A stretch of 64,000 nt of DNA from Smallanthus sonchifolius (GCA_023525975.1 JAKNSE010000037.1:4570501-4634500), one strand, 5' to 3'; shown: positions 11,554 to 22,680, counted from the first letter of the stretch. Numbers and translations are program-made. The notes: generated by a model not told the origin, from the letters alone.

Positions 11554-11590
11554 TACAGTTTGAGAGATTCGGACATTTCCAATATCTGAA

Positions 11591-11842
11591 CTTATACTGA
11601 GAATGGGACCAAATCAAGGATGTTAGTACGGGTAGCCCGATGCCAAAAGCACGTAGCTAAGTAGAATTAGATAGTAATGCCTTAGTTTTTTTAAAAGAAC
11701 TTGAATATAGATGTTACTTATACTGAGAATGGGACCAAATCAAGGATGTTAGTACGGGTAGCCCGATGCCAAAAGCACGTAGCTATGTAGAATTAGATAG
11801 TAATGCCTTAGTTTTTTTAAAAGAACTTGAATATAGATGTTG
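11591..11842 (+). repeat. Tandem 126-bp duplication in the retroelement leader
   Basis: The block beginning CTTATACTGAGAATGGGACC at 11591 is repeated from 11717 with only a few changes (for example AGCTAAG against AGCTATG). It lies between the primer site and the gag start. Confidence 0.9.
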
Positions 11843-11991
11843 CTCTTAACAGGAAAGGTTTTGAATCCAAAAGGTAAGGTAAATTATTAATAACAAACCG
11901 TTCATTAACAATTCACCTTACTCGTAGTGTTCTGGATTATTACCTAGCAAGGTGACATTGGTGTACAGTTTTATCCTACGGAACCTATATT

Positions 11992-12026
11992 ATGGTTGGT
12001 AGAAGATGTAGTGGACGTAGGGGTGG
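11992..12026 (+). pseudogene. 5' stub of a gypsy gag gene
   Basis: An ATG at 11992 opens a short Arg/Gly-rich start (MVGRRCSGRRGG), typical of plant chromovirus gag N-termini. After 12026 the sequence switches to another LTR, so only about a dozen codons survive. Confidence 0.45.
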
Positions 12027-12540
12027 TGTCACATCCCGGTTTCAGGACACACCAGTCGTATGACTAGATTGGCACCTATAATCAATTTTTTATCCTTATC
12101 ATTTTGGATAGACCAGAGAGTTTTACGGCGAAAAATGATTTGGATCAATATTTTCATAAATCCTCAACCCGAGGGTTGATATTGAACAATTCCAATTTCT
12201 TGGAATAAAATAATATTTTATAGAACTAGGATTTAAGTACCCAACTGTTAACAAGACAGTTTCAAAAACCATTACATAATTCTCCTACGACCCACATGTA
12301 TTAGTGAGCCACAAGGTAGGTATATATGCGTACGAACTATATCCTTTTGGCACTTATGCTTGTAATAAATCTGCAGGGCTATCTCCTGTGCTTAGGGAGT
12401 CGACTTCCTTCAGCATATAACCCTGTCAAAAAACATATTTACATCTGTATAGAAAACTCTCCCTCATGACAAGTCTATAAAGACAATTCATTGATTATCT
12501 AAAAACATTTGAAAATAAAACGTCAGCGCGAACACCGGTG
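12027..12540 (+). mobile_element. LTR fragment inserted in the gag start
   Basis: TGTCACATCCCGGTTTCAGG at 12027 is a typical gypsy LTR opening and interrupts the preceding gag stub. A partial echo (TCACATTTTTCAGGACACGG) at about 12541 may mark a secondary repeat. No primer site follows, so the right boundary is approximate. Confidence 0.5.
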
Positions 12541-13000
12541 ATCACATTTTTCAGGACACGGAAATATTTCAGAATGAACCGTTGGGGCATTCTTCTTTTA
12601 ATGCATGTTCTTCCGTTCAACGATAATCTTCACAACAATGTAATTTTTAACCTTTTAAATTCGCTTTTGTATTTCTTAATGGTAACTTTTATAGTACACC
12701 ATCAATTTTTTAATTTTCAAATATACCGTTGCGACATGTTTTTTTTCGGCATTTCAATATTAACTTCATACACTTTTCTTTACATATTTAAACACATCAA
12801 TGTTACCGCTACACCCTGTGTTACGTTACATTAATTTACCCTGTGTTACGTTACATTATTTTACCAAAGTTCAGTTGGAGGCCTGCAGTTTATTTATATT
12901 AACTTTTCTACTTTTAGTTTTGTAAGTCTTACATTTATTTATTGTTAGGCTAAATAAATCCAATATACATAGTAACAGTGTTAATAAATATATTAATAGT

Positions 13001-13034
<34 letters not shown>

Positions 13035-13254
13035 TTGAAACTTGTAGAATATGGAATTGTTTTTGATAGAATGTGGAGTATGCAAAGATTGTTTCTAGTG
13101 TGTCTGTAGAATAATTTTGGTTTGTTTTGTTTTTTTTTTTAATAGAATGTGGATATTTACTATGCAACGTGTAGTGGGGTTTACAGATAGAGGGTGATGT
13201 CGTTACTGGTGTAGGACGGGTGATGACTGATACGTAATGTTTACATCAGTGTTT
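12541..13254. other. Distal part of the degenerate phytocyanin unit
   Basis: Contains a short tandem duplication (CCCTGTGTTACGTTACATTA, 12809-12860). From about 12900 it resembles the region left of the (AAT)n of unit 1, with the (AAT)n tract at 13010-13033 followed by AAATTTGAAACTTGTAGAATAT. No gene. Confidence 0.5.
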
Positions 13255-13735
13255 TAAAAGTCACTAGGCGCTAGTCGGCTGGCGGGGTACCGACTAGTGA
13301 TTAATCGGGATTAATCGGATTTGAATTTTTTATATGTTTTTAAAATTATTTACAAAAAATTTAGCTATAAATAAGCTTTATATATGTTTTAATATATAAA
13401 AAAAATATATAAGTACAATCTAAAAACCTATATGTATAACATTTTGACGCACACACATATAAAAGTTTAGGTCAATTTTATTAAAACTATAATTTTGAGG
13501 ATGAAACTTGTAATATTATTAAGATACAAGTGATAAATGAAAAAAAATGTAAAAGTCTTAGTTATTTTTGGTAAAACTATAACTTTGAGGATGAAAATTG
13601 TAATTTTATTAAAAAATAAGTGATAAATAAAAAAGCATAAAAATTGGGCCGATTTGGACCGACTAGCGATTAATGGTCCGATTTGATAAGTTACCCCTCC
13701 GATTTGCCGATTAATCTTAATTTTTGCAACATCGG
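13255..13735. mobile_element. MITE-like element with GACTAG/GATTAATCGG arms
   Basis: The left end (GTGTTTTAAAAGTCACTAGGCG) and right end (GATTAATC..AATTTTTGCAACATCGG) are roughly inverted, and the arms share GACTAG.GATTAATCGG with its complement-like partner. ACATC flanks both ends. The middle is A/T-rich with two near copies of TAAAACTATAA.TTTGAGGATG. No open frame. Confidence 0.5.
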
Positions 13736-14029
13736 CTTACATAAATGTCACACTATGTTAGGGATTACACCTCAATCTAGTGATATACAAGATAACTTTA
13801 TAAAGTTATGTTGTCTTTTAAATGAAATAAAATCTGAGTTTTCTGACAATCCATTAGAGTTGCAGTGAATACAACGTGCACATAGAGCATCTTTGTACAT
13901 GAACTTATGTAGAGCGGAACGCCTAAAAACCAAAATTTGAAAAACCACTAAAAATAATCTTGGCATGATAAATATCCAATTTCTATAAAAAAAAATCCGT
14001 AGAATATGTCAAAATTAATACTCTGAAAA
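13736..14029. other. Unassigned 300-base segment
   Basis: Separates the MITE from the proximal orphan promoter. A 61-codon frame ends here but has no recognisable product. Probably an insertion relative to the intact promoters of phytocyanins 2 and 3. Confidence 0.3.
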
Positions 14030-14219
14030 CATAGAAATTATTATTTGTCAAAGATGTGATAAAGATTGTCTAACAGCATAAAGCGACGGCAAATCACATG
14101 GAACCTTCGTTGAAGACATCACATTTATATCATTTGAAATCAAGAAAATAAAAAGTAAACCATAAATTTGAAAGCATTTAATGTCCATCCAATAAATAGC
14201 AAACCCAAATACACCATAC
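14030..14219 (+). promoter_or_regulatory. Orphan phytocyanin promoter (fifth unit, no gene)
   Basis: The block from ATTATTATTTGTCAAAGATG to AAACCCAAATACACCATAC is nearly identical to 37076-37264 and 42425-42610, which drive phytocyanins 2 and 3. It stops about 70 bases before the place where the ATG should be. The TATA element is degraded (CCAATAAATAGC in place of CCTATAAATATC) and the 3' boundary is a SINE 3' end. No coding remnant follows. Confidence 0.85.
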
Positions 14220-14248
14220 TTTTTTTTAACGGCAAACGAGATATATAT
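14220..14248 (-). mobile_element. 3' end of a minus-strand SINE
   Basis: TTTTTTTTAACGGCAAACG is the reverse complement of the 3' end of the SINE at 59083-59229 (GTTTGCCGTTC followed by A's). The rest was cut off when the LTR element at 14249 inserted. Confidence 0.65.
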
Positions 14249-14911
14249 TGATGACGTGGATACGTACATGAAGCACGGCTAACCGTAAGAAGCGGGTCCT
14301 CAAATATTAGCTAATGGGCTAAACCAATAAGGCCCACAAAATAATCAGTTAGGAGGATCTGTTGGGCTCCTTGCAGCCCACACCACTCAAGATCAACTTC
14401 AGGCCCAAAGCCCATCAAGAAAAACCCATCAGGCTCTATGACTCCAGCCCTATAAATAGGGAGCCATCCCCCTCTTCACAACCATCTCATTTGTCTGGTC
14501 TAGACCAGAGCATCTACTCCCTCTCTTAATCTCTAATCTGCTGTAAGGAGCTCTTGAGCTTCTACAGCACCCGACTGCCAAGCAGCTTCATGCTGCTGAG
14601 GTACCACTACAGCTGCTTGCAGCTAGCCCGTCGGATCTCAACTACCACCATTTATACTCTCTACATAATCTTATATATCTATATATATGTATTTACATGT
14701 TATATATGTACTCATTGACTATGGATAAACTCTAATGTTGAGCGTCGGAGGGTGGTTCCGAGACCCCGGTCTCGGACCCCTTCTAATGAGTTCCTTCATC
14801 TTAGCAGCCAGGTGTAGAAGGTTCAAAAGCTGGCATCCGAGGAACGTTCAAACCCCCTCCTGTCTATTTGTTGCACCACCGGGTATACTTAGCCTATTCG
14901 TTGTAGCAACA
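14249..14911 (+). mobile_element. 5' LTR of a LARD-like retroelement
   Basis: The 663-base LTR begins TGATGACGTGGATACG and ends AGCAACA. It contains a TATA box (CCCTATAAATAGGGAGCC, 14451-14458). The copy at 18689-19262 matches closely over its whole surviving length, so the two are the LTR pair of one element. Sequence directly 3' holds a primer site. Confidence 0.85.
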
Positions 14912-14913
14912 AG

Positions 14914-14932
14914 TTGGCGCCCACCGTGGGGC
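14914..14932 (+). promoter_or_regulatory. Primer-binding site of the LARD-like element
   Basis: TTGGCGCCCACCGTGGGGC follows the LTR by two bases. TTGGCGCC is a common plant Ty3/gypsy primer-site start, so the element was probably mobilised by gypsy machinery. Confidence 0.65.
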
Positions 14933-15408
14933 TCGACTACTTAGAACAGAAAATCTTCGTAGTTGAGCTCCTTCTGTTTCTAAGTTCTTTTCAAGCCAGG
15001 AGAGAACGGTCCTAGAAGGTCACTTCTACGCCTCCTACACATTTCCTTATGCAATATCCGGATCTATGCTCGTAACTTCGGTTTCCAAGCTCTAAAACCT
15101 CATGCTTTCTCCACCATAATCTTCTTTAAACCGTTTCTTGTTATATAAAATTATGTCTTAAAGGGTCTCAACCGTTGTTTGACGGTAAAATAAGTTTATG
15201 GTGACTTGTTTTCTTAAAAGTCTTTACCTCACTTGTTGGGTTAATAAAACACATATTAATGATCTCTAAAAATGGCATGAATACATTTACTTGGCTTTCA
15301 ATTTGAAGAACATCTTTTTGCATTTGGACACTTGAATATCAAAAAATAATGTTGACTAAACATTCTTTTAAGCACACTTGCCTTCTTTTTTATCTTTTCA
15401 AGTAAAAG

Positions 15409-15610
15409 CTCAGCTTCTGTGCCAGACCACCATCTTCAGAAAGTAAAAGGTCTGCTTTTGCGTCAGACCTCTTTTTTCAGAAAGCGACAGGTCTGCTTCT
15501 GCATCAGACCTCCTTTTTCAGAAAGCAACAGGTCTGCTTCTGTGTCAGACTTCTTTTTTCATAAAATGACAGGTCTAGTTCTGCATCAGACCACCTTTTT
15601 TTTAAAGAGT
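15409..15610 (+). repeat. About five 41-bp tandem repeats, each a hairpin
   Basis: The unit reads AGGTCTGCTTCTGCATCAGACC followed by TCTTTTTTCAGAAAGC.ACA in several variants. GGTCTG and CAGACC in each unit are inverted, so every repeat can form a small stem-loop. Copies begin near 15409, 15449, 15490, 15531 and 15572. Confidence 0.85.
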
Positions 15611-17082
15611 CTCACATTATCATAAAGAAGGGTTATTTACCTTTTAACTCCGCAAATCTCCATTACTATATTACCATATTTTTCGATGAAGCATTTTTTA
15701 AGGGAAGTGACTTGTAAAAAGTTTTATGAAACAAAGAACGTTTGGTCAAATTACATTTTCAAAATATATTTATAGCAAAATAGGCATATATAAGCCCACT
15801 TCATGTGGCCACAGGCCTTCTACATACTTTATGGGACTGATAGCTGCTCATTTTTTTTTGTGCTTTGATTAAAACATCTTACTAATTGCAAGCAGGGATC
15901 AATTCAGCAGTTTACTAGTTCTCGCAAGAAGCACTGACTGACGAAAAATATTTTCTAAGAAGCAACCATTCAGCTTGCTAACACATATTAACATAGAAAG
16001 CGACATATCATGACATGTTGACAAGATGAAGATGCCAAATTTTGTCTTTTTTCTGCAAAATGGTGACAATGACCTTGCACATGAAAAGGGACATCTCCAC
16101 TAAAAAATGTGTGATGTTGACAAGTCTATTATGACAAATCTTTTATCCACAACCTTCTAGTCCAGAAAATATTTTTAATGTTACACATGTCACATTCATG
16201 TACAACATCTAAAACAGAAGGTACAACTCTTCTCCAACACATGTGTACACATATCTGGTGTTGAAGCAAAGCAGTTCATTGCAAGTAACAAGGAAGCTCG
16301 CTGCAACAGCAACACAGCTTGTGAAAGCATTTCACCAAAGCATGAAGCTCAAAGTACGACTGTAGGACCCAAAACCATTACTGTAAAAAGCTAAAAAAAA
16401 AAAATACTCAAGCAAGGGTCGCAAGCTCATAAAAGTTTAATCTCCTCGGCTAAATCCCATACACCGTGGATATAACCGAATCAAAATAACACGCCTCCAT
16501 ACATGAATCACAAGATCACATTAACTATGACGACAAGAAACGATTCTACAATCAACGCTAGAATCATAACTTTGTCTCATATGGTTTGAAACGTGTACGC
16601 TCATGCTATACAACCTTGGTATAAATTTAACACACTTCATAAAAATGATTATTACAACATCAAACTCCGAGTACACCTCCACCAGGGATCGTTCAAGGAG
16701 AATTAGCATCACCACATAACCTCTTATAGCTGGAAAAGAATACATGAAGGCGCATGAGATTAGAAAATAAAATCTCTTTTTGCTTTCACCACAGAAGCTT
16801 TATCTCAAACAGAGCTTCTAACTCCATAAACGAAAATAATTTCCAAAGCATCAAATTTATGGCTGCTACAACTATGTCGTGCATGCAGCACAAGTTAACT
16901 CTTGCTGGGATTATGAAGGTAATACAATTCAAGATTTTCTCCCTTCATCACGTGCAAATCATTCCATGATAGTATATAAAACCAGCTTCATACACGAAGC
17001 AAAGAAGAGAATGTGTGAAAGAAAATTTCAGTTGACAAGGAGATAGTCAGATGTGCCCATTGTTGCACAATCACCACCTCTG

Positions 17083-17150
17083 ACTAGGGGCCGATGATAT
17101 GGATACGCGCATGAACAGCGGCTAAACACAAGAAGTGGGAAGCGCATGAA
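17083..17150 (+). repeat. Internal echo of the PPT/LTR boundary
   Basis: AGGGGCCGATGATATGGATACG followed by GCATGAACAGCGGCTAAAC resembles the true 3' boundary at 18681 (AGGGGGGCTGATGACATGGGTACG, then CATGAAGCACGGCTAACC). It looks like a decayed second polypurine tract plus LTR start inside the element. Confidence 0.6.
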
Positions 17151-18680
17151 GCAGTCGTCGCATGAGGAAGTCTGATGGTGACGTGGCAAGGAAGCATCGT
17201 TTGATAGTAACATTCAAAGCATCTTACTACGTCAACACGTTCAGACAAAACACCACAACAATTAATTACCTCGACAAATGAGTTTTGTCCTAATAATTGA
17301 CTTTAGCTCCTTACACCAAAAAAAAGCAAAATCCAGACTTACACAAAGGAAAGAAAGAAAGGGGTTTGCCCTAAAATAAGGCACGAAGGCACCTCATGCA
17401 CGTGTACTATATATAAGCTAACACTTACATTTATCATCAAAAGCGACAAAAATAAGGCTCAAACACGTGATATGTCAGGAGTTATAATGACAACTATTAA
17501 ACAAAACCCTCACCAGGTTAGTACATGCTCCCATCAAATAAAGAAATGTCACAAGCAAGAATGCAGAAGCAAGGCAAGGCCAAAGGTCGAAGCTCCTTGC
17601 TGAGAAGTAGAAGCAGCTCATCAGAATATTAAAGCACTTGATACAAACCTGCTTATTCTGAACACCTTCGCCTGTAGAAAACGTGTGGTTCGCTTATCTC
17701 CACCAAGCTAATGACAAGGCTCACATAGGGCCCTCGATGAAGGCTTTGGTATAACAAAATCTAGGCTAACCAAAACAACTTAAGGAAGCATACAAGCAAC
17801 CTGCACAAACACATAAGCAGTTTGTAGAAGTACTAAGGTGATTTGAAGAAGAAGAAGAAAAGCTACCTGCTTAAGCACCAAAGCATCAGAGGCAACCAGT
17901 TCATTCGAAGCAGGAGAGCAGCTAACTCATTCGAAGCTTGCTCAACCAAGGACGACCAACTTAAACAGAAGCACTCTGTTGATGCACTGAAGCAGCTCCC
18001 CGAAGAGCCAAAGCACCTCGGCATAATACCTACACAACTTAATGCTTACCTCGCTAAGCGCATGAAGCATAATACCCATAAAACACTTAGGAATGTCCGA
18101 ACCAAAGCAACCGACCATTATGTCAACATTCTAACACGCCACGTGTTCTTACATAGAAACAGAGTAATTCTATTTTGATAAATGTGATAATATCAAGGCA
18201 TAAACATCTGAATCAGAAGGATGATGGGAACCTCGACGGTTGCATCATATCTTCTATAAGAAGCTAATCACTCGCGGCAAGAAGCTGATTATCTCCTGTT
18301 GCAGAAAGCTTCCCCTTCTACAGAAAGAAGCACATTGCCTACCTTATTTGACCCTATCCACGTAGCCAGTAAAACAAATCGCCTATTATTAGGTGAACAA
18401 GAATGTCCACCATTCCATTTAGCTATGGTCTTTCGATAGCACCCAGCTACTATGACGATGCGTCAAACATTACGAGTACAATCACATTTCGGTAAACTAA
18501 CATTATCTTCAAGATGTTTGCCCACAATAAAGATATTCCTAACAATTTGACAACTCACCAAAACAGCATAAGCGAAAGAAGGATGACGAAGATTTGCAGT
18601 CTAGTACGATGTAGTTACCGAGCAAAGAAAGGGAAAGGTAAGTCAGAAGCCCTCATTACTACGCAATAAGCACTCCTGAC

Positions 18681-18688
18681 AGGGGGGC
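18681..18688 (+). promoter_or_regulatory. Polypurine tract
   Basis: AGGGGGGC lies immediately before the TG of the 3' LTR, where the plus-strand primer is expected. Confidence 0.75.
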
Positions 18689-19262
18689 TGATGACATGGG
18701 TACGTACATGAAGCACGGCTAACCGCAAGAAGCGGGTTCTCAAATATTAGCTAATGGGCTAACCCAATAAGGCCCACATAATAATCAGTTAGGAGGATCT
18801 GTTGGGCTCCTTGCAGCCCACACCACTCAAGATCCACTTCAGGCCCAAGGCCCATCAGGAAAAGCCTATCAGGCTCCATGACTCCAGCCCTATAAATAGG
18901 GAGCCATCCCTCTCTTCACAACCATCTCATTTGCCTGGCCTAGACAAGAGCATCTACTCCCTCTCTTAATCTCTAATCTGCTGTAAGGAGCTCTTGAGAT
19001 TCTACAGCACCCGACTGCCACGCAGCTTCATGCCGCTGAGGTACCACTACAGCTGCTTGCAGTTAGCCCGTCGGATCTCAACCACCACCATTTATACTCT
19101 CTACATAATCTTATATATCTATATATGTATTTACATGTTATATATATACTCATTGACTATGGATAAACTCTAATGTTGAGCGTCGGAGGGTGGTTTCGAG
19201 ACCCCGGTCTTGGACCCCTTCTAACGAGTTCCTTCATCTTAGCAGCCAGGTGTAGAAGATTC
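18689..19262 (+). mobile_element. 3' LTR, missing about the last 85 bases
   Basis: Matches 14249-14826 almost base for base, including the TATA box at 18891-18898. It stops matching at GTGTAGAAG.TTCA, just before the Helitron at 19273. The terminal part and the outer target duplication are absent on the other side of the Helitron, so the end was lost independently of it. Confidence 0.85.
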
Positions 19263-19272
19263 ATAATATATA

Positions 19273-22030
19273 TTAGGTTAGAGACCCGTGTATTACACGG
19301 GATTGAGTACTAAAATTATACAATATATAAATCTGTAAATACTTCTTATAAAGATAATTACATATTACGTGATATTCATATCATGATTTCACCTCACCCT
19401 GTCACTAAATTTTCACCGGATCTAACTGAAAAAGAATTTACCAAAACTGAAGAAAATTAGCAAAAATGCAATGCTCAAGTTTCTTTTTATATTTATCTTC
19501 AATCGAACTACGGTTTTATTAATAACTAAACAAACAAATGTCTAATGACCTATATGTAAGTTATTGAAATTGTATGGAAGAAAACAAAAATACTACTAAT
19601 CTATGCTTCTCTCTTCAAATCATGATAAACACGCACAATATACTCATATCCTTCCTCACCTTTTAGGTATAAACACATCAATTTCATCTACTTACCATCA
19701 TCAGCCAAAGATACATTCTCTATTTGATCACAATTTTCGCCATCCTGCACCGCTTTTGCATTTTGTTCGTCACCAGTAACCTTAATATTGGTCTGCTCTT
19801 CTATTAGCTTCCCCTGAAGGTTTTCCACAGTTTTTGGGCTTTGTTCTGTAGCCTTTACATTTGCATGTAGTTATCATCAAAATTTCAAAATTGGTTAATG
19901 GGTTGCAACTTGCAACCTAGAAAGAATCAAGTGGCAAGATAAGTTGAGAATTAACCTTGTTCTTGTCCCGTCACCCGAGCCCAAATGGTCTAGATAACAG
20001 ACTAATCTTTCTTACAGGTATTTCTGGTGAAAGTTCTTGACTTTTTCTTTTTGCTAAAGAATCTTAATTTGTAGATCTACATGAAATAAACAATTTTTTT
20101 TACCACCAAGAAAAGGGAACAGTGTTATATGGGAATGTTGGTCGAGCTGACCCGACCCGCCTGTTTTGACACCTCTAAATATGGGTTATACCTTGGATAA
20201 GATTGCACTTTATTTTGGCCAGATTGGTATTGCAAGGTTGCCTCCAACATTGATTCTGCCATAACCACTCTCTTCTCCGTTTCAGCAAGGGAAGCAGTTG
20301 TTTCATATTTTTCCTAAATAAAGCAAAAAAAAAAATCAAGTATTCAGTTGGTTTTTTATTGGTCAATACCAAATAAACAAATAAAAACTAATCTGAAGCT
20401 CTTCAATGACATATCTCTAAGTTGCAGCAGCATATCTATGAGCATCTTTTGTTACCTTTTGTTCTTGCTCTACCCGCATCAAAACCTTTAGAATAGTAAT
20501 TATGTCATTACCATGAAAACTTGTATTCAATCGAATATTAATAGATCTTTACATGGAGCCTTAAATTAAAAACCTGAAGCATGGCACTTTCTTGTTCCTA
20601 TTTGTCAGCAAGGGCTTGATTTATTTAAATAATTTAGGGCTCTTGGTGAAATTCTTTTAGCATGCATACCTTTCTCTATGCAGTCAATTAGTCTTCTAGA
20701 CTCTGTATCCAAAGGCATAAGCTTTTTGATCTTCATACATGTTGATGACACAACAGAAACACATTCATTCAATATGGTCCAACCTCTTAGCTACAAATTT
20801 TTTTTTTCTAAAAAGAATAATGGCATTACCTAAGGCGGGCACACCCTTATCACTGAAGTATTTCTATGGAAAGAGGCCTCTGATATAACTGATATTGAAT
20901 ACTGCGATGTGTAGTAGGTTCCTTGCCTATTTTGAAGTAAATTTTCACCACGTGAGAAACCAGAACTGATAAATAGCATACAAAAACAGTGAAGTGTAAT
21001 GTTTCCCCATTTTGTAAAAGATGCTTCAAAGTTAATCTATGATGAAATTTTTTTGACAGTATGAAATTAAACACGGAAGAGATATTTTGGCATTTGAGAT
21101 AAGTTATTTGGACTTTGATTCAAATTTGAGGAAAACATTCTCTGAATTGTAGCATCCTTCATGACCAATTATGTAACCATCTAAACTTTCTCAAATATTC
21201 AACCGAGCTTGAAGTCTAATCCTATATCTTCTAAATGCAGGGAGTACTATCCTGCTTATCTGCACTTCCAATTTTCCAAAATTCACAACAATTAACCTAT
21301 AGTTTTATATCCGTAGCTTGCTGTTTTAGTATAACAAATTTATTTTGAGACCACGTGAATTTCATTAATGCACAAAATATTCAAATTAAAGTGATACCTG
21401 ACAAAAATTTAGTTTGGCTCTATGAATCAATTCTAGATGAGATGTTCCATATGTAGCGGCAACCACCCGCTCACGCCCATTACGGTGGATCATGTTTTTG
21501 TTCCACCATGTCTTCTATTTTCTGATTGCAAATGAGATGAGAAAGATGATTGCTTGTTCGAGTCCGAGTTTGATTCAAAGTACATGTTCGAATTCGTCCC
21601 TTCTCTTCGATGACAAGGGAAACTGAGAGATGAGCGAGAAACATTTGAGAGCGGCTAGGGTTTACATATCATCGGAGCTTTGAAGTAAAACCGAAAACAC
21701 GCAAGCCATTGAATATGAACACATTATTAAAACATTACCTGTTGAAATCGAATGGAAAAGAAAGCAGCTACCTTCAATCTTGAACAAAGACAGATTAATT
21801 TTAGGGTTAGAACAAAGATGGATCAATGGAGAGGAAGGGGTGGAGTGTGAGGCCGAATGAAAAACCAATTAGGGTTTCTTCAAAAATAGAAAACGGGTAG
21901 TAAACACCGGTCATAGGATCCGCGTGTATATCAAATGGGTATAAAGAGTTTGGGCAGGAAATTTTTTGTGAGAAGAAATATTATTCCGCCACGCGTCACT
22001 CAAAAATTTTTATTTATTAAATTAGTAAGA
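19273..22030 (-). mobile_element. Helitron carrying host gene fragments
   Basis: On the minus strand it starts TCTTACTAATTTAATAAAT (5' TC) and ends with the hairpin CCCGTGTAATACACGGG followed by TCTCTAACCTAA (3' CTAA), and it sits between A and T, as Helitrons do. Both termini resemble those of the small Helitrons at 47770-48197 and 61451-61753. It encodes no Rep/helicase, so it is non-autonomous. About 2 kb of its 2.76 kb is host-derived: RabGAP/TBC-like exons (19696-20745) and a possible promoter or 5' exon region (about 21100-21870) of unknown origin. Confidence 0.75.
19696..20745 (-). pseudogene. Captured exons of a RabGAP/TBC-domain protein
   Basis: Five exon-like blocks with splice signals lie in colinear order on the minus strand: about 20745-20670 (MKIKKLMPLDTESRR), 20625-20574 (QALADK, stop, EQESAMLQ), 20485-20421 (VLMRVEQEQKVTKDAHRY), 20313-20192 (EKYETTASLAETEKR...MAESMLEATLQYQSGQ) and 19852-19696 (ENLQGKLIEEQTNIKV). 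From memory, this succession matches the coiled-coil part after the TBC domain in plant TBC1-type Rab GTPase activators. Introns begin GT (GTATGC, GTTTTT, GTATAA, GTAAGT) and mostly end AG. An in-frame TAG in the second block and the missing TBC domain make it a pseudogene. It lies inside the Helitron, same orientation. Confidence 0.6.
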
Positions 22031-22049
22031 TATATATATATAAATATGG
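22031..22049. repeat. Short (TA)n tract left of the foldback element
   Basis: TATATATATATAAATATGG between the Helitron 5' end and the G-rich foldback element. With the tract at 22663 it forms the pair of TA repeats around that element. Confidence 0.6.
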
Positions 22050-22662
22050 AAAGTATCATAAAAAAACTCAATCTTTACGAGAAAACCAAAAAACTACTTA
22101 TTTAAAGTAAAAAAATAATAATAAAAAAATCATAACTCAAAAAATAAATCAAAAATTAAAAAACCGTTTCGGAGACCTTGTTTCCCACGTCGTCCTCGTT
22201 CAAAAAAAAAAACTCGAAAGGTAGTGGGTTTAGCTTTTGGGTTTAGTTTAGCTTTTAAGTTAGGTTTTTTGAGGGGTGGGGTGGGGTGGGTGAGGGGTTT
22301 AGGTTTTTGAGGGGTGGGTGAGGGGGTAGGTGGGCAGGGGTTTGGTTTTTGGGTGGGGGTGGGGGTGGGGTGGGGGGTTTAGGTTTTTTTGGGTGGATTA
22401 GGCTTTTAGGTTTTTGGAGGGGTGGGGGGTTTAGGTTTTTTTTTTGGGGGGGGGGGTTTAGGTTTTTTTTTGGGGGGGGGGGGTTTAGGTTTTTTGGGGG
22501 GGGGGGGGGGGTTAGGTTTTTGGGTGGGGTGGGGGTGGGGTGGGGGTGGGGTGGGGGGGTTAGGTTTTTTAGGGTGGGTTGGGTTTTTGGGTGTACTACA
22601 CATATGCAGTAGGAGTTTTTTGGTTTTCTCATGAAAATGAGTTTTCTAGTGAACTCACCCCT
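22050..22662. mobile_element. TA-flanked foldback element with extreme G-rich core
   Basis: GAGAAAACCAAAAAACTAC at 22079 is inverted at about 22609 (GTAGGAGTTTTTTGGTTTTCTC), and both ends abut (TA)n. The core at about 22205-22600 is one-sided G-rich: runs up to 15 G, GGGTTTAGGTTTTTT units and GGGGTGGGGTGGG arrays, strongly predictive of G-quadruplexes. Long frames on both strands (Gly/Phe or Pro/Asn-rich) are artefacts of this composition. Architecture matches the element at 6280-6645. Confidence 0.65.
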
Positions 22663-22680
22663 GTATATATATATATATAT
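22663..22680. repeat. (TA)n at the left virus junction
   Basis: GTATATATATATATATAT directly joins host/MITE DNA to the viral sequence at 22681. The opposite virus junction also lies in (TA)n. Confidence 0.8.

Larger units (their letters stand above)
14912..18688 (+). mobile_element. Internal region of the LARD-like element (non-coding)
   Basis: The 3.8 kb between primer site and polypurine tract contains no gag, protease, reverse transcriptase or integrase in any frame; the longest open frame (111 codons at 17843) is Lys-rich and lacks any family motif. Such elements (large retrotransposon derivatives) must borrow proteins from an autonomous relative. It carries a hairpin-forming tandem repeat at 15409-15610 and an internal copy of the PPT/LTR boundary near 17085. 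GAAGC and GCTTC words recur throughout, giving the DNA a patchy, repeat-built character. Confidence 0.7.

Noticed and set aside
15409..15610. CRISPR array
   Set aside because: Repeats are contiguous 41-bp units without spacers, in plant DNA, inside an LTR element.
17843..18178. 111-codon gene in the LARD-like element
   Set aside because: Lys-rich, no motif, and surrounded by non-coding repeat-built DNA.
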